Of a DNA stretch of 64,000 bases, positions 53,639 to 62,521 are shown in pieces. Each line of letters begins with the position of its first letter. Positions within the stretch are counted from its first letter, which is position 1. The notes under the pieces are model-generated. The model searched no databases. It had not been told where the DNA came from and saw only the letters and a program-made list of their open reading frames with translations. Source of the stretch: Fischerella sp. JS2 (GTDB lineage Bacteria; Cyanobacteriota; Cyanobacteriia; Cyanobacteriales; Nostocaceae); NCBI RefSeq assembly GCF_032393985.1, contig NZ_CP135918.1, positions 6,697,724-6,761,723 of the forward strand, given 5' to 3'. The position numbers and the translations under genes are program-made.

Positions 53639-53807
53639 GTAGTGGATTACCCTAGCCATTTGTAAAGTGATGCGATCGCTTGTTTTGAAATCAACAGAGT
53701 GCGATCGCAGATAGGTTTTTTGTAGGGAAACTGTGCGCCCTAATCGTATCACCACACCCAAAGCTTTTGTTACCAAAATAGAAGCTGTCGTTACAAACAT
53801 GAACCCA

Positions 53808-53996
53808 TCCATAGAGAACATCAAGACATTTGTGACCAACGTCTTAACGTTGTTTATTAACGCGAGTCCATCCATAGAGAACGTCAAGACATTTGTGACC
53901 AACGTCTTGACGTTGTTTATTAACGTGAGTCCATCCATAGAGAACATCAAGACATTTGTGACCAACGTCTTGACGTTGTTTATTAACGTGAACCCA
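53808..53996. repeat. 63-bp tandem repeat, three full units plus decayed edges
   Basis: Units begin TCCATAGAGAAC at 53808, 53871 and 53934 and differ by only a few bases; partial, diverged copies extend to about 53760 and 54020. Each unit contains an inverted pair AACGTCAAGAC / GTCTTGACGTT. The unit is a multiple of three and is open on both strands; plus-strand translation gives a 21-residue repeat (PSIENIKTFVTNVLTLFINV). No gene signals were seen, so it is not called as a CDS. Confidence 0.8.
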
Positions 53997-54221
53997 TTCA
54001 TTAAAAACATCACAACATATTGAAACTCTGCTTTTCACAAAAGGTCACAAAAGGTTTGAAGTTTCAATATCTTGTATCAAAAATTTTGTGAAGTAGTATT
54101 AATACAGCACTTTGTATTTAACATAGAGTAAATACCTCCCTAACCCTGCCCTTGCTCAGGTGGGGTACTGCTGTAGTTCACACTTGTTGAAATCTGCTGT
54201 ACTTTATCAAGGAATATTATT

Positions 54222-55076
54222 TTGAGCTTTTTTATCGGTTGCGCTGTTTGGGCATATAAAGGTTGGGTAGGCGAACTTTTTCCTCCAGGTACTCGCCCTG
54301 CTGAGTTTCTTTATCTCTACAGCCGTCGCTTCACTACAGTCGAAGGTAACACTACATTCTACGCTACACCCAACCAAGAAACTGTAGCCCGATGGGCAAC
54401 CGATACACCATCAGGTTTTGAATTTTGCTTAAAATTGCCCCGAGATATTACCCACAACCAACAGCTACAACCTCATATCCCTGATGCTTTGAAATTCATC
54501 GAGGTGATGCGTCCTTTAGGTAAGCGTCTCGGCCCAATTTTTGCTCAGTTACCCCCTAGTTATGCACCAACACTAATCGACGACCTCACCGCTTTTTTGT
54601 CAGCTTGGCCTCATACAGAAATACCACTAGCCTTGGAAGTGCGACACCGTGACTGGTTCAAAGAACCCCACGCTAGTAATTTGAAAGCACTTTTAGAAAA
54701 ATTAGGTGTGGGAAGAGTATTGCTAGACTCCCGCCCAATTTATACTGGCGATGACGACCCCCAGCTACAATCAGAACGACGCAAACCCAAATTACCAGTA
54801 CAGTTTAGTATCACCGCACCTTTTAGTTTGATTCGGTTTATTTCCCACCCCAATTTAGAAATTAATCAGCCTTTTATGGCAGAGTGGGTTACACAAATTC
54901 AGCAATGGTTGCAGCAGGGAAAGCGCATTTACTTCTTTGTTCATTGTCCCATCGAAGAGCGATCGCCAAACACAGCCCGTTACTTCCAAAAATTACTAGA
55001 ACAAAACGGTGTCAAAGTCCCACCCCTACCCTGGGATAACTTAAACCCTCCACCAAACCAGCTAAATCTTTGGTAA
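54222..55076 (+). CDS. DUF72 domain-containing protein
   Basis: This 284-residue TIM-barrel-like protein of the widespread DUF72 (YecE) family has an N-terminal FIGCAVWAYKGWVGELFPPG, the motif FTTVEGNTTFYATP, FCLKLPRDITHN and IPLALEVRHRDWF, all typical. The biochemical role is not established. The start is TTG 54222, 12 bases after AAGG; no suitable ATG is available at the expected N-terminus. It is a single rightward gene. Confidence 0.88.
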   Translation: MSFFIGCAVWAYKGWVGELFPPGTRPAEFLYLYSRRFTTVEGNTTFYATPNQETVARWATDTPSGFEFCLKLPRDITHNQQLQPHIPDALKFIEVMRPLGKRLGPIFAQLPPSYAPTLIDDLTAFLSAWPHTEIPLALEVRHRDWFKEPHASNLKALLEKLGVGRVLLDSRPIYTGDDDPQLQSERRKPKLPVQFSITAPFSLIRFISHPNLEINQPFMAEWVTQIQQWLQQGKRIYFFVHCPIEERSPNTARYFQKLLEQNGVKVPPLPWDNLNPPPNQLNLW

Positions 55077-55094
55077 TTGTTTAGTTGTTAGTGG

Positions 55095-55124
55095 GTACAG
55101 ACGCGAGGAACATCGCGTCTGTAC
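55095..55124. repeat. 30-bp hairpin element, copy C (perfect stem)
   Basis: GTACAGACGCGA-GGAACA-TCGCGTCTGTAC: perfect 12-bp stem with a 6-nt loop, lying between TTAGTTGTTAGTGG and ATTAGTTGTTAGTTGTTAG short repeats. A CCCTACGGGAAGCC-type repeat follows at 55166-55193. Confidence 0.85.
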
Positions 55125-55262
55125 ATTAGTTGTTAGTTGTTAGTTGTTATTGAATACTTACTCCACCCTACGGGAAGCCACTTGCGTGTCTACACACTCC
55201 TCCCCACTGCCCCTAATCCCCACCAGGGGGTCCCGGTGAGTTCCCCACCTTCCCCATCTCCC

Positions 55263-56126
55263 TCACAGACCCAAATGTTTTTGCAAAGCTTGACGCATCA
55301 CATCTACAGGAACACTTTCCCTTTGCAACCAAATTTTTAATGCTGCTGCACCTTGTTGGACAAGCATTTCTAGTCCATCGATCGCAGTTGCACCTAATTG
55401 TTGCGCCTGTTGTAAAAATTTCGTTGGATTAGGAGTGTAAATTAAATCGTAGACGATCGCTTGCAATGATAAATTTGCCATTTCTGCTGCACTCAAGGGT
55501 GATTCATCGATCTTGGGATACATACCAATAGGAGTTGTATTGACTAGCAAATCTGCTTGTGGGATTAATTTAGGCAATTCATCCCATCTGTGAACATTGA
55601 GATTGACTTGTAGTGGTGAATTTTCCCAGCTTTGAGAAAAATCTCTCAATCGGTGTACATTTCGCCCCACAACATGAATTTCTGGACATCCTAGCTTTGC
55701 ACAACCTGCTACTACAGCCCTAGCAGCACCACCGTTACCTAAAATTACTGCTACTTTCTGACTCCAATCTTGCTGATGTGTTTGTAAAGGAGCAAGAAAT
55801 CCTTCTACGTCCGTGTTTGTACCTATCCAGGAGTTATTTTTTTTAATCACTGTATTTACTGCCCCGACAACTTGAGCAATAGGTTCTACAGCTGACAAAC
55901 ACCGCAGTATTGCCTGTTTGTGGGGGATTGTGACGCTAAAACCCACAACACCAATGGCTGCAAAACCCTGAACAACTGTGTGTAAATCTTCTGGTTTAAT
56001 TGGAAAAGGCAGGTAGACATAATCTATTCCCAATTGCGCGATCGCAGCATTATGCATAACTGGCGATAGCGAATGTTCTACTGGATAGCCGATAACTCCT
56101 AGCAGTTTGGTTTTCCCTGTAATCAA
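55263..56126 (-). CDS. aroE: Shikimate dehydrogenase
   Basis: This 287-residue enzyme reduces 3-dehydroshikimate to shikimate with NADPH in aromatic amino-acid synthesis. The substrate-binding SLSPVMHN (about residue 18) and catalytic Lys/Asp (FSVTIPHKQAI, GTNTDVEGF) are present. So are the nucleotide-binding GNGGAARAV, the VGRNVHRLRDF NADP loop, NTTPIGMYP and the C-terminal GLEMLVQQGAAAL. Length and motifs are complete. It is divergent from the alpha/beta hydrolase gene, with short ACTAACAAC-like repeats between them. Confidence 0.94.
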   Translation of the reverse strand: MITGKTKLLGVIGYPVEHSLSPVMHNAAIAQLGIDYVYLPFPIKPEDLHTVVQGFAAIGVVGFSVTIPHKQAILRCLSAVEPIAQVVGAVNTVIKKNNSWIGTNTDVEGFLAPLQTHQQDWSQKVAVILGNGGAARAVVAGCAKLGCPEIHVVGRNVHRLRDFSQSWENSPLQVNLNVHRWDELPKLIPQADLLVNTTPIGMYPKIDESPLSAAEMANLSLQAIVYDLIYTPNPTKFLQQAQQLGATAIDGLEMLVQQGAAALKIWLQRESVPVDVMRQALQKHLGL

Positions 56127-56260
56127 TGTTTCGTCCTTTGTCAGTTACATGTTGTTGGCTGTTTGTTGATAGTTAGTTCCAAACAACCACCAACTACCAA
56201 CAATCAACAATTAATTTAAGCCTACAATTATTAGAGGGTACTTAACATTTCTTTGGAATC

Positions 56261-57202
56261 ATGCAGGCAACAACAGCCTTCTCTACAACCCCTATTCCTG
56301 GCAAATATTGGCAGTGGCGAGGGCATAACATTTACTATGTACAAGCAGGAAAACCGCAACCCCAACATCCACCTTTACTGCTAGTGCATGGATTTGGTGC
56401 TTCTACTGACCACTGGCGCAAAAACATTGCTGAACTGCGTCACAATTTTGAAGTTTGGGCTATAGACCTTCTGGGATTCGGACGTTCAGCCAAGCCAAAA
56501 TTGGAGTATGGCGGTGATTTGTGGCGAGACCAACTCTATGACTTTATCACTGGGGTCATAGGTCAAAAAGCAGTACTAGTAGGTAATTCTCTAGGTGGCT
56601 ATGCTAGCTTGTGTGTTGCAGCCCAACGTTCTGACGCAGTAGCAGGTTTAGTATTACTAAACAGCGCCGGGCCGTTTAATGAGAACGAGCATACAGCTGA
56701 ACCAGAAGCACTGCAAACTCAAATAGAACCACCACAACAGCCAGATAATTTGCAGAAACTTTTAGGTGATGTTGCCAAATGGATTTTTCAACAACCTTTA
56801 GCTCAATTTCTATTATTTCAATACGTGCGACAAAAAAGTGTGATTCGTCAAACTCTAGAAAAAGTTTATCTTGACAAAAGCGCAATTACAGAGCAACTAA
56901 TAGAAGAAATTTCTCGCCCTGCTAATGATCAAGGTGCTTTCGATGTATTTTCCTCAGTGTTTAGAACTCCCCAAGGGGAAAAAGTGGATATGCTACTCAA
57001 GCAATTAACTTGTCATTTACTACTATTGTGGGGAGAAGCTGATCCTTGGATTAACGCCAGAGAACGTTCGCAAAAATTCCGCCAATACTATCCTCAATTG
57101 ACAGAACACTTCCTGCGGGCCGGTCATTGTCCCCACGATGAAGTACCAGAACAGGTCAATTCCTTGCTGCGGGAATGGGTTTTTTCTGTAGTTAGTAGTT
57201 AG
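56261..57202 (+). CDS. Alpha/beta hydrolase
   Basis: This 313-residue alpha/beta fold protein has the oxyanion motif LLVHGFGASTDHW, nucleophile elbow GNSLGGYAS (about residue 109), Asp in WGEADPWINA and His in AGHCPHDEVPEQV. Cyanobacterial and plastid relatives include pheophytinase-like and epoxide-hydrolase-like enzymes; the closest role cannot be fixed by eye. It lacks a signal peptide. The 3' end runs into TTAGTAGTTAGTAG repeats. Confidence 0.85.
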   Translation: MQATTAFSTTPIPGKYWQWRGHNIYYVQAGKPQPQHPPLLLVHGFGASTDHWRKNIAELRHNFEVWAIDLLGFGRSAKPKLEYGGDLWRDQLYDFITGVIGQKAVLVGNSLGGYASLCVAAQRSDAVAGLVLLNSAGPFNENEHTAEPEALQTQIEPPQQPDNLQKLLGDVAKWIFQQPLAQFLLFQYVRQKSVIRQTLEKVYLDKSAITEQLIEEISRPANDQGAFDVFSSVFRTPQGEKVDMLLKQLTCHLLLLWGEADPWINARERSQKFRQYYPQLTEHFLRAGHCPHDEVPEQVNSLLREWVFSVVSS

Positions 57203-57302
57203 TAGTAGGGGCGCACAGTAATGCGCCCGTAACTACTAACCAATATCTACTAACTACTAACAGTCCTAAGCAGGTTATTTATAAAGTAAAAATAAGATCA
57301 CT

Positions 57303-57414
57303 GTAGGGTGTGTTAGGCGCGTATCTTTATATCATTTTTCATGAAAATATGATTTTAGCGCCTAACACACCGTTGATATCATAGTGTATTAGGCTAAAGC
57401 CATAACACAACGCC
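57303..57414 (+). mobile_element. MITE-like element (GTAGGGTG family), copy 2
   Basis: It starts GTAGGGTGTGTTAGGCGCG, continues through TTAGCGCCTAACACACCGTTG and TTAGGCTAAAGCC, and has a decayed right end near 57414. It is alignable with the reverse complement of 29396-29512. The 57203-57520 gap has no gene. Confidence 0.78.
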
Positions 57415-57520
57415 ACGTGACGCCTCTTTCTTTATGCCGGGAAAGGAGTCCACCGCACTGGCTCCCCTACTTAAGATTTACTTTATCAAAAGTCTCTAAC
57501 AATAAATTGATATTAAGTAC

Positions 57521-58219
57521 TTATTTCACCAGTAAAGACTTAATTTTTTGCTCTACCTCATCACTAATAATTTCAGAGCCTATAACAGGTTTATCGAGAT
57601 TAACTCTAATAAAATTAGTCTCATCTTTTTCTGTAAATTTCTGATCATTATCAGAATCTTTAATAATTTTAATAAAAATTGCTCCCGTACTTTGTACAAG
57701 CGTCCAGCTCAATATTTGGCTATTGTTTGGTGTAATTTGCTGAAGATTTTTACCCGATAAATCAGATAGATACCCGATTCTGGCATCTTGAATATCGAGT
57801 TTTTGATCACTGTTAGTATCGCTATTAATAATTTGATATAGCCAATACCTGGCAGACGATTTACCCACTTTTTTTTCTTCCAATAAATCAAAGTTAGTAA
57901 TAATTGCTTTTTTATTTAATAATATATTAGTTTGTCCATCTTTTTTACCATAAAAGATGATGTTATTGTAATAACTAGATCTATTTTCATAGGAAGATAA
58001 TCTATCTTGATTTTTATCTGTTAGACCAACAGGAATCATCAAATAATCTGATTGCTCTTTAACTATTAATTCACCATAAACAATATTTTGTTCTGACTTC
58101 TGCTGAGCAGTTGCTTGCGTCTGTTCTGATTTCCTAGTAATACCTCCACTACAAGAAAATGAAAGTGCAGCTACAAGAGTAAATACAGCTATTTTTTTGA
58201 AAAAAATATGATTGTTCAT
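57521..58219 (-). CDS. Putative lipoprotein with EF-hand-like calcium loops
   Basis: This 232-residue protein has an N-terminal signal with a lipobox-like LSFSC (Cys near residue 23), then a Gln/Ser-rich linker and a globular domain. Two acidic loops, DTNSDQKLDIQD and DSDNDQKFTEKDE, have the D-x-D/N-x-D-x spacing of EF-hand or dockerin calcium sites. The function is unknown; it is probably an outer-membrane or periplasmic lipoprotein. The gene is AT-rich. The upstream region includes strong hairpins (58316-58355). Confidence 0.65.
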   Translation of the reverse strand: MNNHIFFKKIAVFTLVAALSFSCSGGITRKSEQTQATAQQKSEQNIVYGELIVKEQSDYLMIPVGLTDKNQDRLSSYENRSSYYNNIIFYGKKDGQTNILLNKKAIITNFDLLEEKKVGKSSARYWLYQIINSDTNSDQKLDIQDARIGYLSDLSGKNLQQITPNNSQILSWTLVQSTGAIFIKIIKDSDNDQKFTEKDETNFIRVNLDKPVIGSEIISDEVEQKIKSLLVK

Positions 58220-58455
58220 TCAATTTTCTCAACAGGATATTCGGTAATTGGTAATGGGTAATTAAGATACTGATGATTTTCCCATGTCCAATGCCAATGT
58301 CTAAGCTTTGTAACATTGGCTGAGACGAGGAAGCTTTTTTCCTTGTCTCAGCCAAGCAGGAATTTATGAATACTAAAAATGCAAAAACCTGGTCAAAGGT
58401 GACCAGGTTATGCAAACTCTTTGGTGATTAAGTTAATGTTATTGTTCAGAGTTAA

Positions 58456-58663
58456 AAAAAGTAGACAACTAAGGTGGACATCACTAGCAGTAAACTCAGC
58501 ATAATCTTGTTTTTCCGCTTGGGGATTTGGCTTCCCCTAACTAGGAGAATATGCCACCTTAATATTACTGTTATGCTGACAGCTTACTTGGGCTTCTGAC
58601 GGGGGACACCAAGTCATTTGCCCAATTCAGTTTGGTTGTGCTTTGTTTGGTGTCCTACTTTTT
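58456..58663 (+). ncRNA. Candidate structured RNA ending in a terminator-like hairpin
   Basis: Complementary pairs seen: 58456-58467 with 58651-58663 (one bulge), 58470-58477 with 58554-58561 (TAAGGTGG/CCACCTTA), 58497-58504 with 58571-58578 (CAGCATAA/TTATGCTG), and 58604-58612 with 58647-58655 (GGACACCAA/TTGGTGTCC) followed by TACTTTTT. The last would make an intrinsic terminator and competes with the first pairing. A promoter was not identified and no known RNA family was recognised. Confidence 0.35.
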
Positions 58664-58781
58664 AATCTATCATCCTAAAAATTAGTCGCAAGTACCTTTT
58701 AACTGAAGTTAAAGAGTCTTTAAATTTCTCAATACATAAGTGGATCGAGTGCGGAGACTGTTAGTGGTTAGTGGTTAGTGG

Positions 58782-58811
58782 GTAGAGACGCGAGGAACAT
58801 CGCGTCTGTAC
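58782..58811. repeat. 30-bp hairpin element, copy D, inside a heptamer tract
   Basis: GTAGAGACGCGA-GGAACA-TCGCGTCTGTAC stem-loop. The TTAGTGG heptamer array is present immediately before (58760-58781) and continues immediately after (58814-58836), so the element looks inserted in the array. Confidence 0.85.
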
Positions 58812-58965
58812 ATTAGTGGTTAGTGGTTAGTGGTTAATAACTAACTGGCTTGAAAATAGACATGGTGACCGGGGAAATATTTTCATTTGTTCTGGTGACG
58901 AATTCGTCATGATAGTTACTAACAACTAACTACTAACAACTAACTACTAACAACTAACTACTCAA

Positions 58966-59925
58966 TTACCAACTCCACATCACAGGGTTATCATCAAGAT
59001 GATCAGTGACGATACGTCCAATAGCATCGATTTGTTGCAGTTCAGCTTCTGAAAGTTGAATTGCAGCTGCTTTAGCATTATCTTGTGCTTGTTCAGGGTA
59101 GCGTGCGCCTGCGATCGCTTGAGTTTGAGGTTGGGCAATCAACCAGGCCAGGGCTAACTGGGCTAGACTACACTGATGCTGTTGTGCAATTGGACGCAGT
59201 TTTTCTAAAGCTTGTTGAGCGCGAGTAAAGTTTTCTCCTTGAAATAGCTTGTTATCATTACGGTTATCTTTTGGGTCAAATTTATGATTGGGGCTAAATT
59301 TCCCTGTCAACAATCCTTGGGCTAATGGTGAGTAGGCAAGAATAGATATATTGTTTTCCACACAGTAGGGCATAGCATCTTTTTCTACCTGTCGCCAAAA
59401 TAAAGAATAGGGCGGTTGTAAACTATCAATACGTCCGTACTGAGCTGCTTCTTCTAATTGGCTGCGGGAAAAGTTGGAAACACCAATAGCCCGAATTTTA
59501 CCTTGTTCTTTGAGGTGATTCAGAGCATCCATTGTCTGTGCAATCGGGACAATCTCATTATTAAACGCACCTGAAGGCCAATGAATTTGATAAAGGTCTA
59601 TGTAGTCGGTTTTGAGATTTTTGAGAGAGCGATCGCAAGCCTCTATAACTTGATCGTACTTGAGATGGTTTGCAAAAACCTTAGTGGCGTACTCGACGCG
59701 ATCGCGGACATCAGATAAAGCTTCAGCAACAATTCGTTCTGAATGCCCGTCACCATATACCTCAGCAGTATCTATTGTGGTAATACCAGCTTCAAAAGCT
59801 GCACGTATAGTTTTAATTGAGTCTACATCTTCAATTCCCACCCACATTTTTTTACCAGCTTGCCAAGTCCCCATGAGGATAGGTGTAATTTTTACTTCTG
59901 ATGTACCCAAGCGTCGCTTTTGCAT
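58966..59925 (-). CDS. Aldo/keto reductase
   Basis: This 319-residue NADPH-dependent TIM-barrel oxidoreductase has the catalytic tetrad D (TIDTAEVYGDGHSE, with Asp and Tyr), K (EYATKVFAN) and H (DLYQIHWPSG). It also shows the cofactor-binding GVSNFSRSQLEEA, SPLAQGLLTGKF and IAGARYPEQAQDNAKAA. It resembles general stress or sugar aldehyde reductases (AKR11-like). The substrate is not known. It is a single leftward gene, and its 3' end borders ACTAACTACTAAC repeats. Confidence 0.9.
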   Translation of the reverse strand: MQKRRLGTSEVKITPILMGTWQAGKKMWVGIEDVDSIKTIRAAFEAGITTIDTAEVYGDGHSERIVAEALSDVRDRVEYATKVFANHLKYDQVIEACDRSLKNLKTDYIDLYQIHWPSGAFNNEIVPIAQTMDALNHLKEQGKIRAIGVSNFSRSQLEEAAQYGRIDSLQPPYSLFWRQVEKDAMPYCVENNISILAYSPLAQGLLTGKFSPNHKFDPKDNRNDNKLFQGENFTRAQQALEKLRPIAQQHQCSLAQLALAWLIAQPQTQAIAGARYPEQAQDNAKAAAIQLSEAELQQIDAIGRIVTDHLDDNPVMWSW

Positions 59926-60081
59926 GTTTAAACCTTAATTAATAATGCTTTTTTGAGCTTACGCATTTTAGGTAGGTATATTATTGATCAAGAGACTACC
60001 CAAGCTATTGCACTACAATTACAGGCGTTTCTATATCTATCTGGTGGAATAATTTTTCCAATCCAAAATTGTCTGACCAAC

Positions 60082-60630
60082 TTATTGGACTACATTTACT
60101 GGTGTTCCTACACTTACCTGCTCAAATAATTCCTGAACATCATTGTTGTACATACGAATACAACCGTGTGAGACTGCTTTACCTACTGATTCCGGATTAG
60201 GAGTGCCATGAAAACCAATCCAATTTGTACCATTTGTCCAAAATCCAATCCAATAGCGACCAAGAGGATTTTTAGGGCTTCCTCCTGGAATAGACTCACC
60301 TGTAAAAGGATGTAACCAAGTGGGATTTTTGGTCATATTAAGTACTTGGAAATTACCAGTTGGAGTTTCCCAACCTGGGCGACCTACTGCAATCGGATAA
60401 GATTTAATTTTGGTTTTGCCTCGATAAAGAATTACTTGACGTTGGCTAAGAACAATCTTTAAATTAATAGGTTGATTTATGGAATTTACTGTAGATTTTC
60501 CTTCAGTTTGGGAGTATGGTGTGCTAATAGTTGGAGCTTCTGTAATAATATTTAGCAAAGTACTGGCACTAGTAATTACAACAACACTAGCAAGCGTTGA
60601 ACGCAAACTTCTCTTGTGGTTTCCGCTCAT
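60082..60630 (-). CDS. L,D-transpeptidase (YkuD domain)
   Basis: This protein of about 182 residues starts at ATG 60630 (MSGNHKRSLRSTLASVVVIT) with GGAG upstream. An N-terminal signal or anchor is followed by a YkuD domain containing IVLSQRQVILYRG, YPIAVGRPGWETPTGNFQV and the active site HGTPN...SHGCIRMYN with nucleophile Cys. Such enzymes cross-link peptidoglycan (3-3) or attach proteins to it in the periplasm. An in-frame upstream extension to 60744 is not needed. Length is typical for the minimal cyanobacterial form. Confidence 0.88.
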   Translation of the reverse strand: MSGNHKRSLRSTLASVVVITSASTLLNIITEAPTISTPYSQTEGKSTVNSINQPINLKIVLSQRQVILYRGKTKIKSYPIAVGRPGWETPTGNFQVLNMTKNPTWLHPFTGESIPGGSPKNPLGRYWIGFWTNGTNWIGFHGTPNPESVGKAVSHGCIRMYNNDVQELFEQVSVGTPVNVVQ

Positions 60631-61312
60631 TTTTTTCTCCAAACAAATCTTTAATTGTGAAGGAAATTGCAAAAATTTTGGTAATTGGTAATTGAAAAAA
60701 TCTTTTTCCCAATGCCCAATAACGAAGCATAATATCGTCAGCAATTAGCCGAAATTGATCTCAGATATTCTCTGATATGGAAATTTCTTCTTAATACTTA
60801 TCTGTGATGATTTATTGATCTTCTGTCTCTAGGTGAGTGTCAGATTACATTAATTTGTAACAAAAAATACATATATATGATTAATTTCTGATGAAAATAA
60901 AATTTTGTATCGTCCGCATCAAGCTAAAGTTCCTGAGTGTAAGGAGGAATAAATGTGCAAGTTGATTTTCTGTCTTCTGGTAAGAGGTAGATATTTTTGC
61001 AATTCAACCAAGTATTGAGTTTAGTTAAATAATCCTCAGCAGATTAATCAATTTTTTGCTTATGTCCCAAACTAAGTACAAAATTGCATAAATTCATTCA
61101 TAACAAAATTCCTATAGCTCAACTGTTGACTTATTTACGTTTTCCTTTGCGATCCTTCAGGTTTAAAAACACTACGAATTAATACAAATCACTATTAAGC
61201 AACTTGAAGCAAAAATTTTTCTTCTATAAATATTTCTCAATTCATTTCCCCAGATAGTGGCATGTTGCATTACTCTTGGCGTTAAATAAAATCAGAGTTA
61301 AAGTAGATACTT
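60631..61312. other. AT-rich intergenic region
   Basis: These 682 bp between the divergent L,D-transpeptidase and DUF1802 genes are AT-rich. I see no gene, no tRNA, and no repeat shared with the rest of the window. Both genes' promoters should lie here. Confidence 0.45.
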
Positions 61313-61903
61313 ATGGTGACTACAACTTTTCACGCACTCAAAGAATGGGCAGTTGCCGTCACTGCTTTAGAAGCAGGCAAAACAATCATGCTGCTTCGTA
61401 AAGGCGGTATTCACGAACGCAATGGACGTTTTCAAGTCGTCCATGACGAGATTTTGCTCTACCCAACTTACGAACATCAACAACCCTTTTTACTTAAGCC
61501 TGAATATGCTAATCTTGTTTGTCCTGTAACACCAGGTTGGCATCCACAAACAATCCGCATTGGCAGTTGGGCAAAAATTACCGATATTTTCCCAGTTTGT
61601 GATGAATTAATAGTCAATGCTTTGCTTCCCTTTCATATTTGGAACGAGCATTTTATTAGCGATCGCCTCAAATGGAAAGCGCGTCAGCCATTATATATTT
61701 TGCTACTACGGACATACAACCTACCTCAAGTTCGAGAAATCCCTTATCTGCCTGAATATGGTGGTTGTAAATCATGGATTAATTTGGATGAAACAATTAA
61801 CTTACAAGGAGCAGAACCAGCTTTAACAGATTCGACTTACAATCAATTAGTGGCAGAAATTCGTGATATTGTTGGTGACAAGTTTTATGTACCATGCTTC
61901 TAA
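61313..61903 (+). CDS. DUF1802 family protein
   Basis: This 196-residue protein has the DUF1802 hallmarks: ALKEWAVAVTALEAGKTIMLLRKGGIHE at the N-terminus, FQVVHDEILLYPTYEHQ, and WKARQPLYILLLRTYNLP followed by IPYLPEYGGCKSWINL. The family is common in cyanobacteria and of unknown function; there is no export signal. It is a single gene with no clear operon partner. It looks intact. Confidence 0.88.
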   Translation: MVTTTFHALKEWAVAVTALEAGKTIMLLRKGGIHERNGRFQVVHDEILLYPTYEHQQPFLLKPEYANLVCPVTPGWHPQTIRIGSWAKITDIFPVCDELIVNALLPFHIWNEHFISDRLKWKARQPLYILLLRTYNLPQVREIPYLPEYGGCKSWINLDETINLQGAEPALTDSTYNQLVAEIRDIVGDKFYVPCF

Positions 61904-62521
61904 AAAAGTAAAGGCTTGAGAACACAAAATTTGTAATATTAATAAGCAGAATTCCATAGCAATCTGATTTAATTTATGAACTAAATCGTAAAGGCAGGCA
62001 ATAGGCAAAAAGTACAACTAGTAATTTTTAAGCAGCAATTTTTTGATTAACTGCGCTTATTAATTTAGTTAAGAATTTTCATAAATCTCACCAGATAATA
62101 AGCAAGTATTTGAATTGTTCATCAGTGAGGTATATGTCAATCTTATATGATTAGATCCCCGATTTCTGTAAGAAGTCGGGGATCTTGTTGTTCTTGGTGC
62201 AAGTTATCAGTTAAAACGAGTTTTAGTTTTTAGCCGTAACTTTAGTTTACGGCTTGATGCAAATATAAATAATAAAAAATCGTATTTGTCGATACACCCC
62301 TTTTTTTTTACAGCACCTAACATAATTGGAACACAAGTGTTTTTTATTGCTGCCTAAAGTTAATAAAGGAAGGTGCGTAATTTTGTCTCAGACTCAAGAA
62401 AGATTTATGTAAGTGTATACATCTGGAAAACTAAGCAAAAAACTACCCCAATGGGGTGATGTTAGACTTGACAAAAGTCTGTCATTATGCATGTAAATAG
62501 AAAAATACAAAGGAACTTACT
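61904..62521. other. Intergenic region with AGATCCC palindrome, copy 3
   Basis: The palindrome at 62153-62185 (AGATCCCCGATTTCTGTAAG... ending GTCGGGGATCT) is the third member of the family at 23302 and 29155. A short TACCCCAATGGGGTGA palindrome is near 62446-62461, and TTGACA stands at 62469 upstream of the next gene. No gene was seen in the remaining AT-rich sequence. Confidence 0.6.

Larger units (their letters stand above)
58220..58965. other. Long structured intergenic region
   Basis: The 746 bp contain no convincing gene. They contain a 17-bp near-perfect hairpin at 58316-58332/58339-58355, a perfect 10-bp hairpin at 58386-58395/58400-58409 and the possible structured RNA at 58456-58663. 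They also contain heptamer repeats (TTAGTGG) with hairpin element copy D, and ACTAACTACTAACA repeats to 58965. Confidence 0.7.

Noticed and set aside
53733-54023. A 96-residue plus-strand frame and a 127-residue minus-strand frame over the 63-bp repeats
   Set aside because: Both are by-products of a tandem unit whose length is a multiple of three. There is no ribosome-binding site, no conserved start and no known domain, so the region is annotated as a repeat only.
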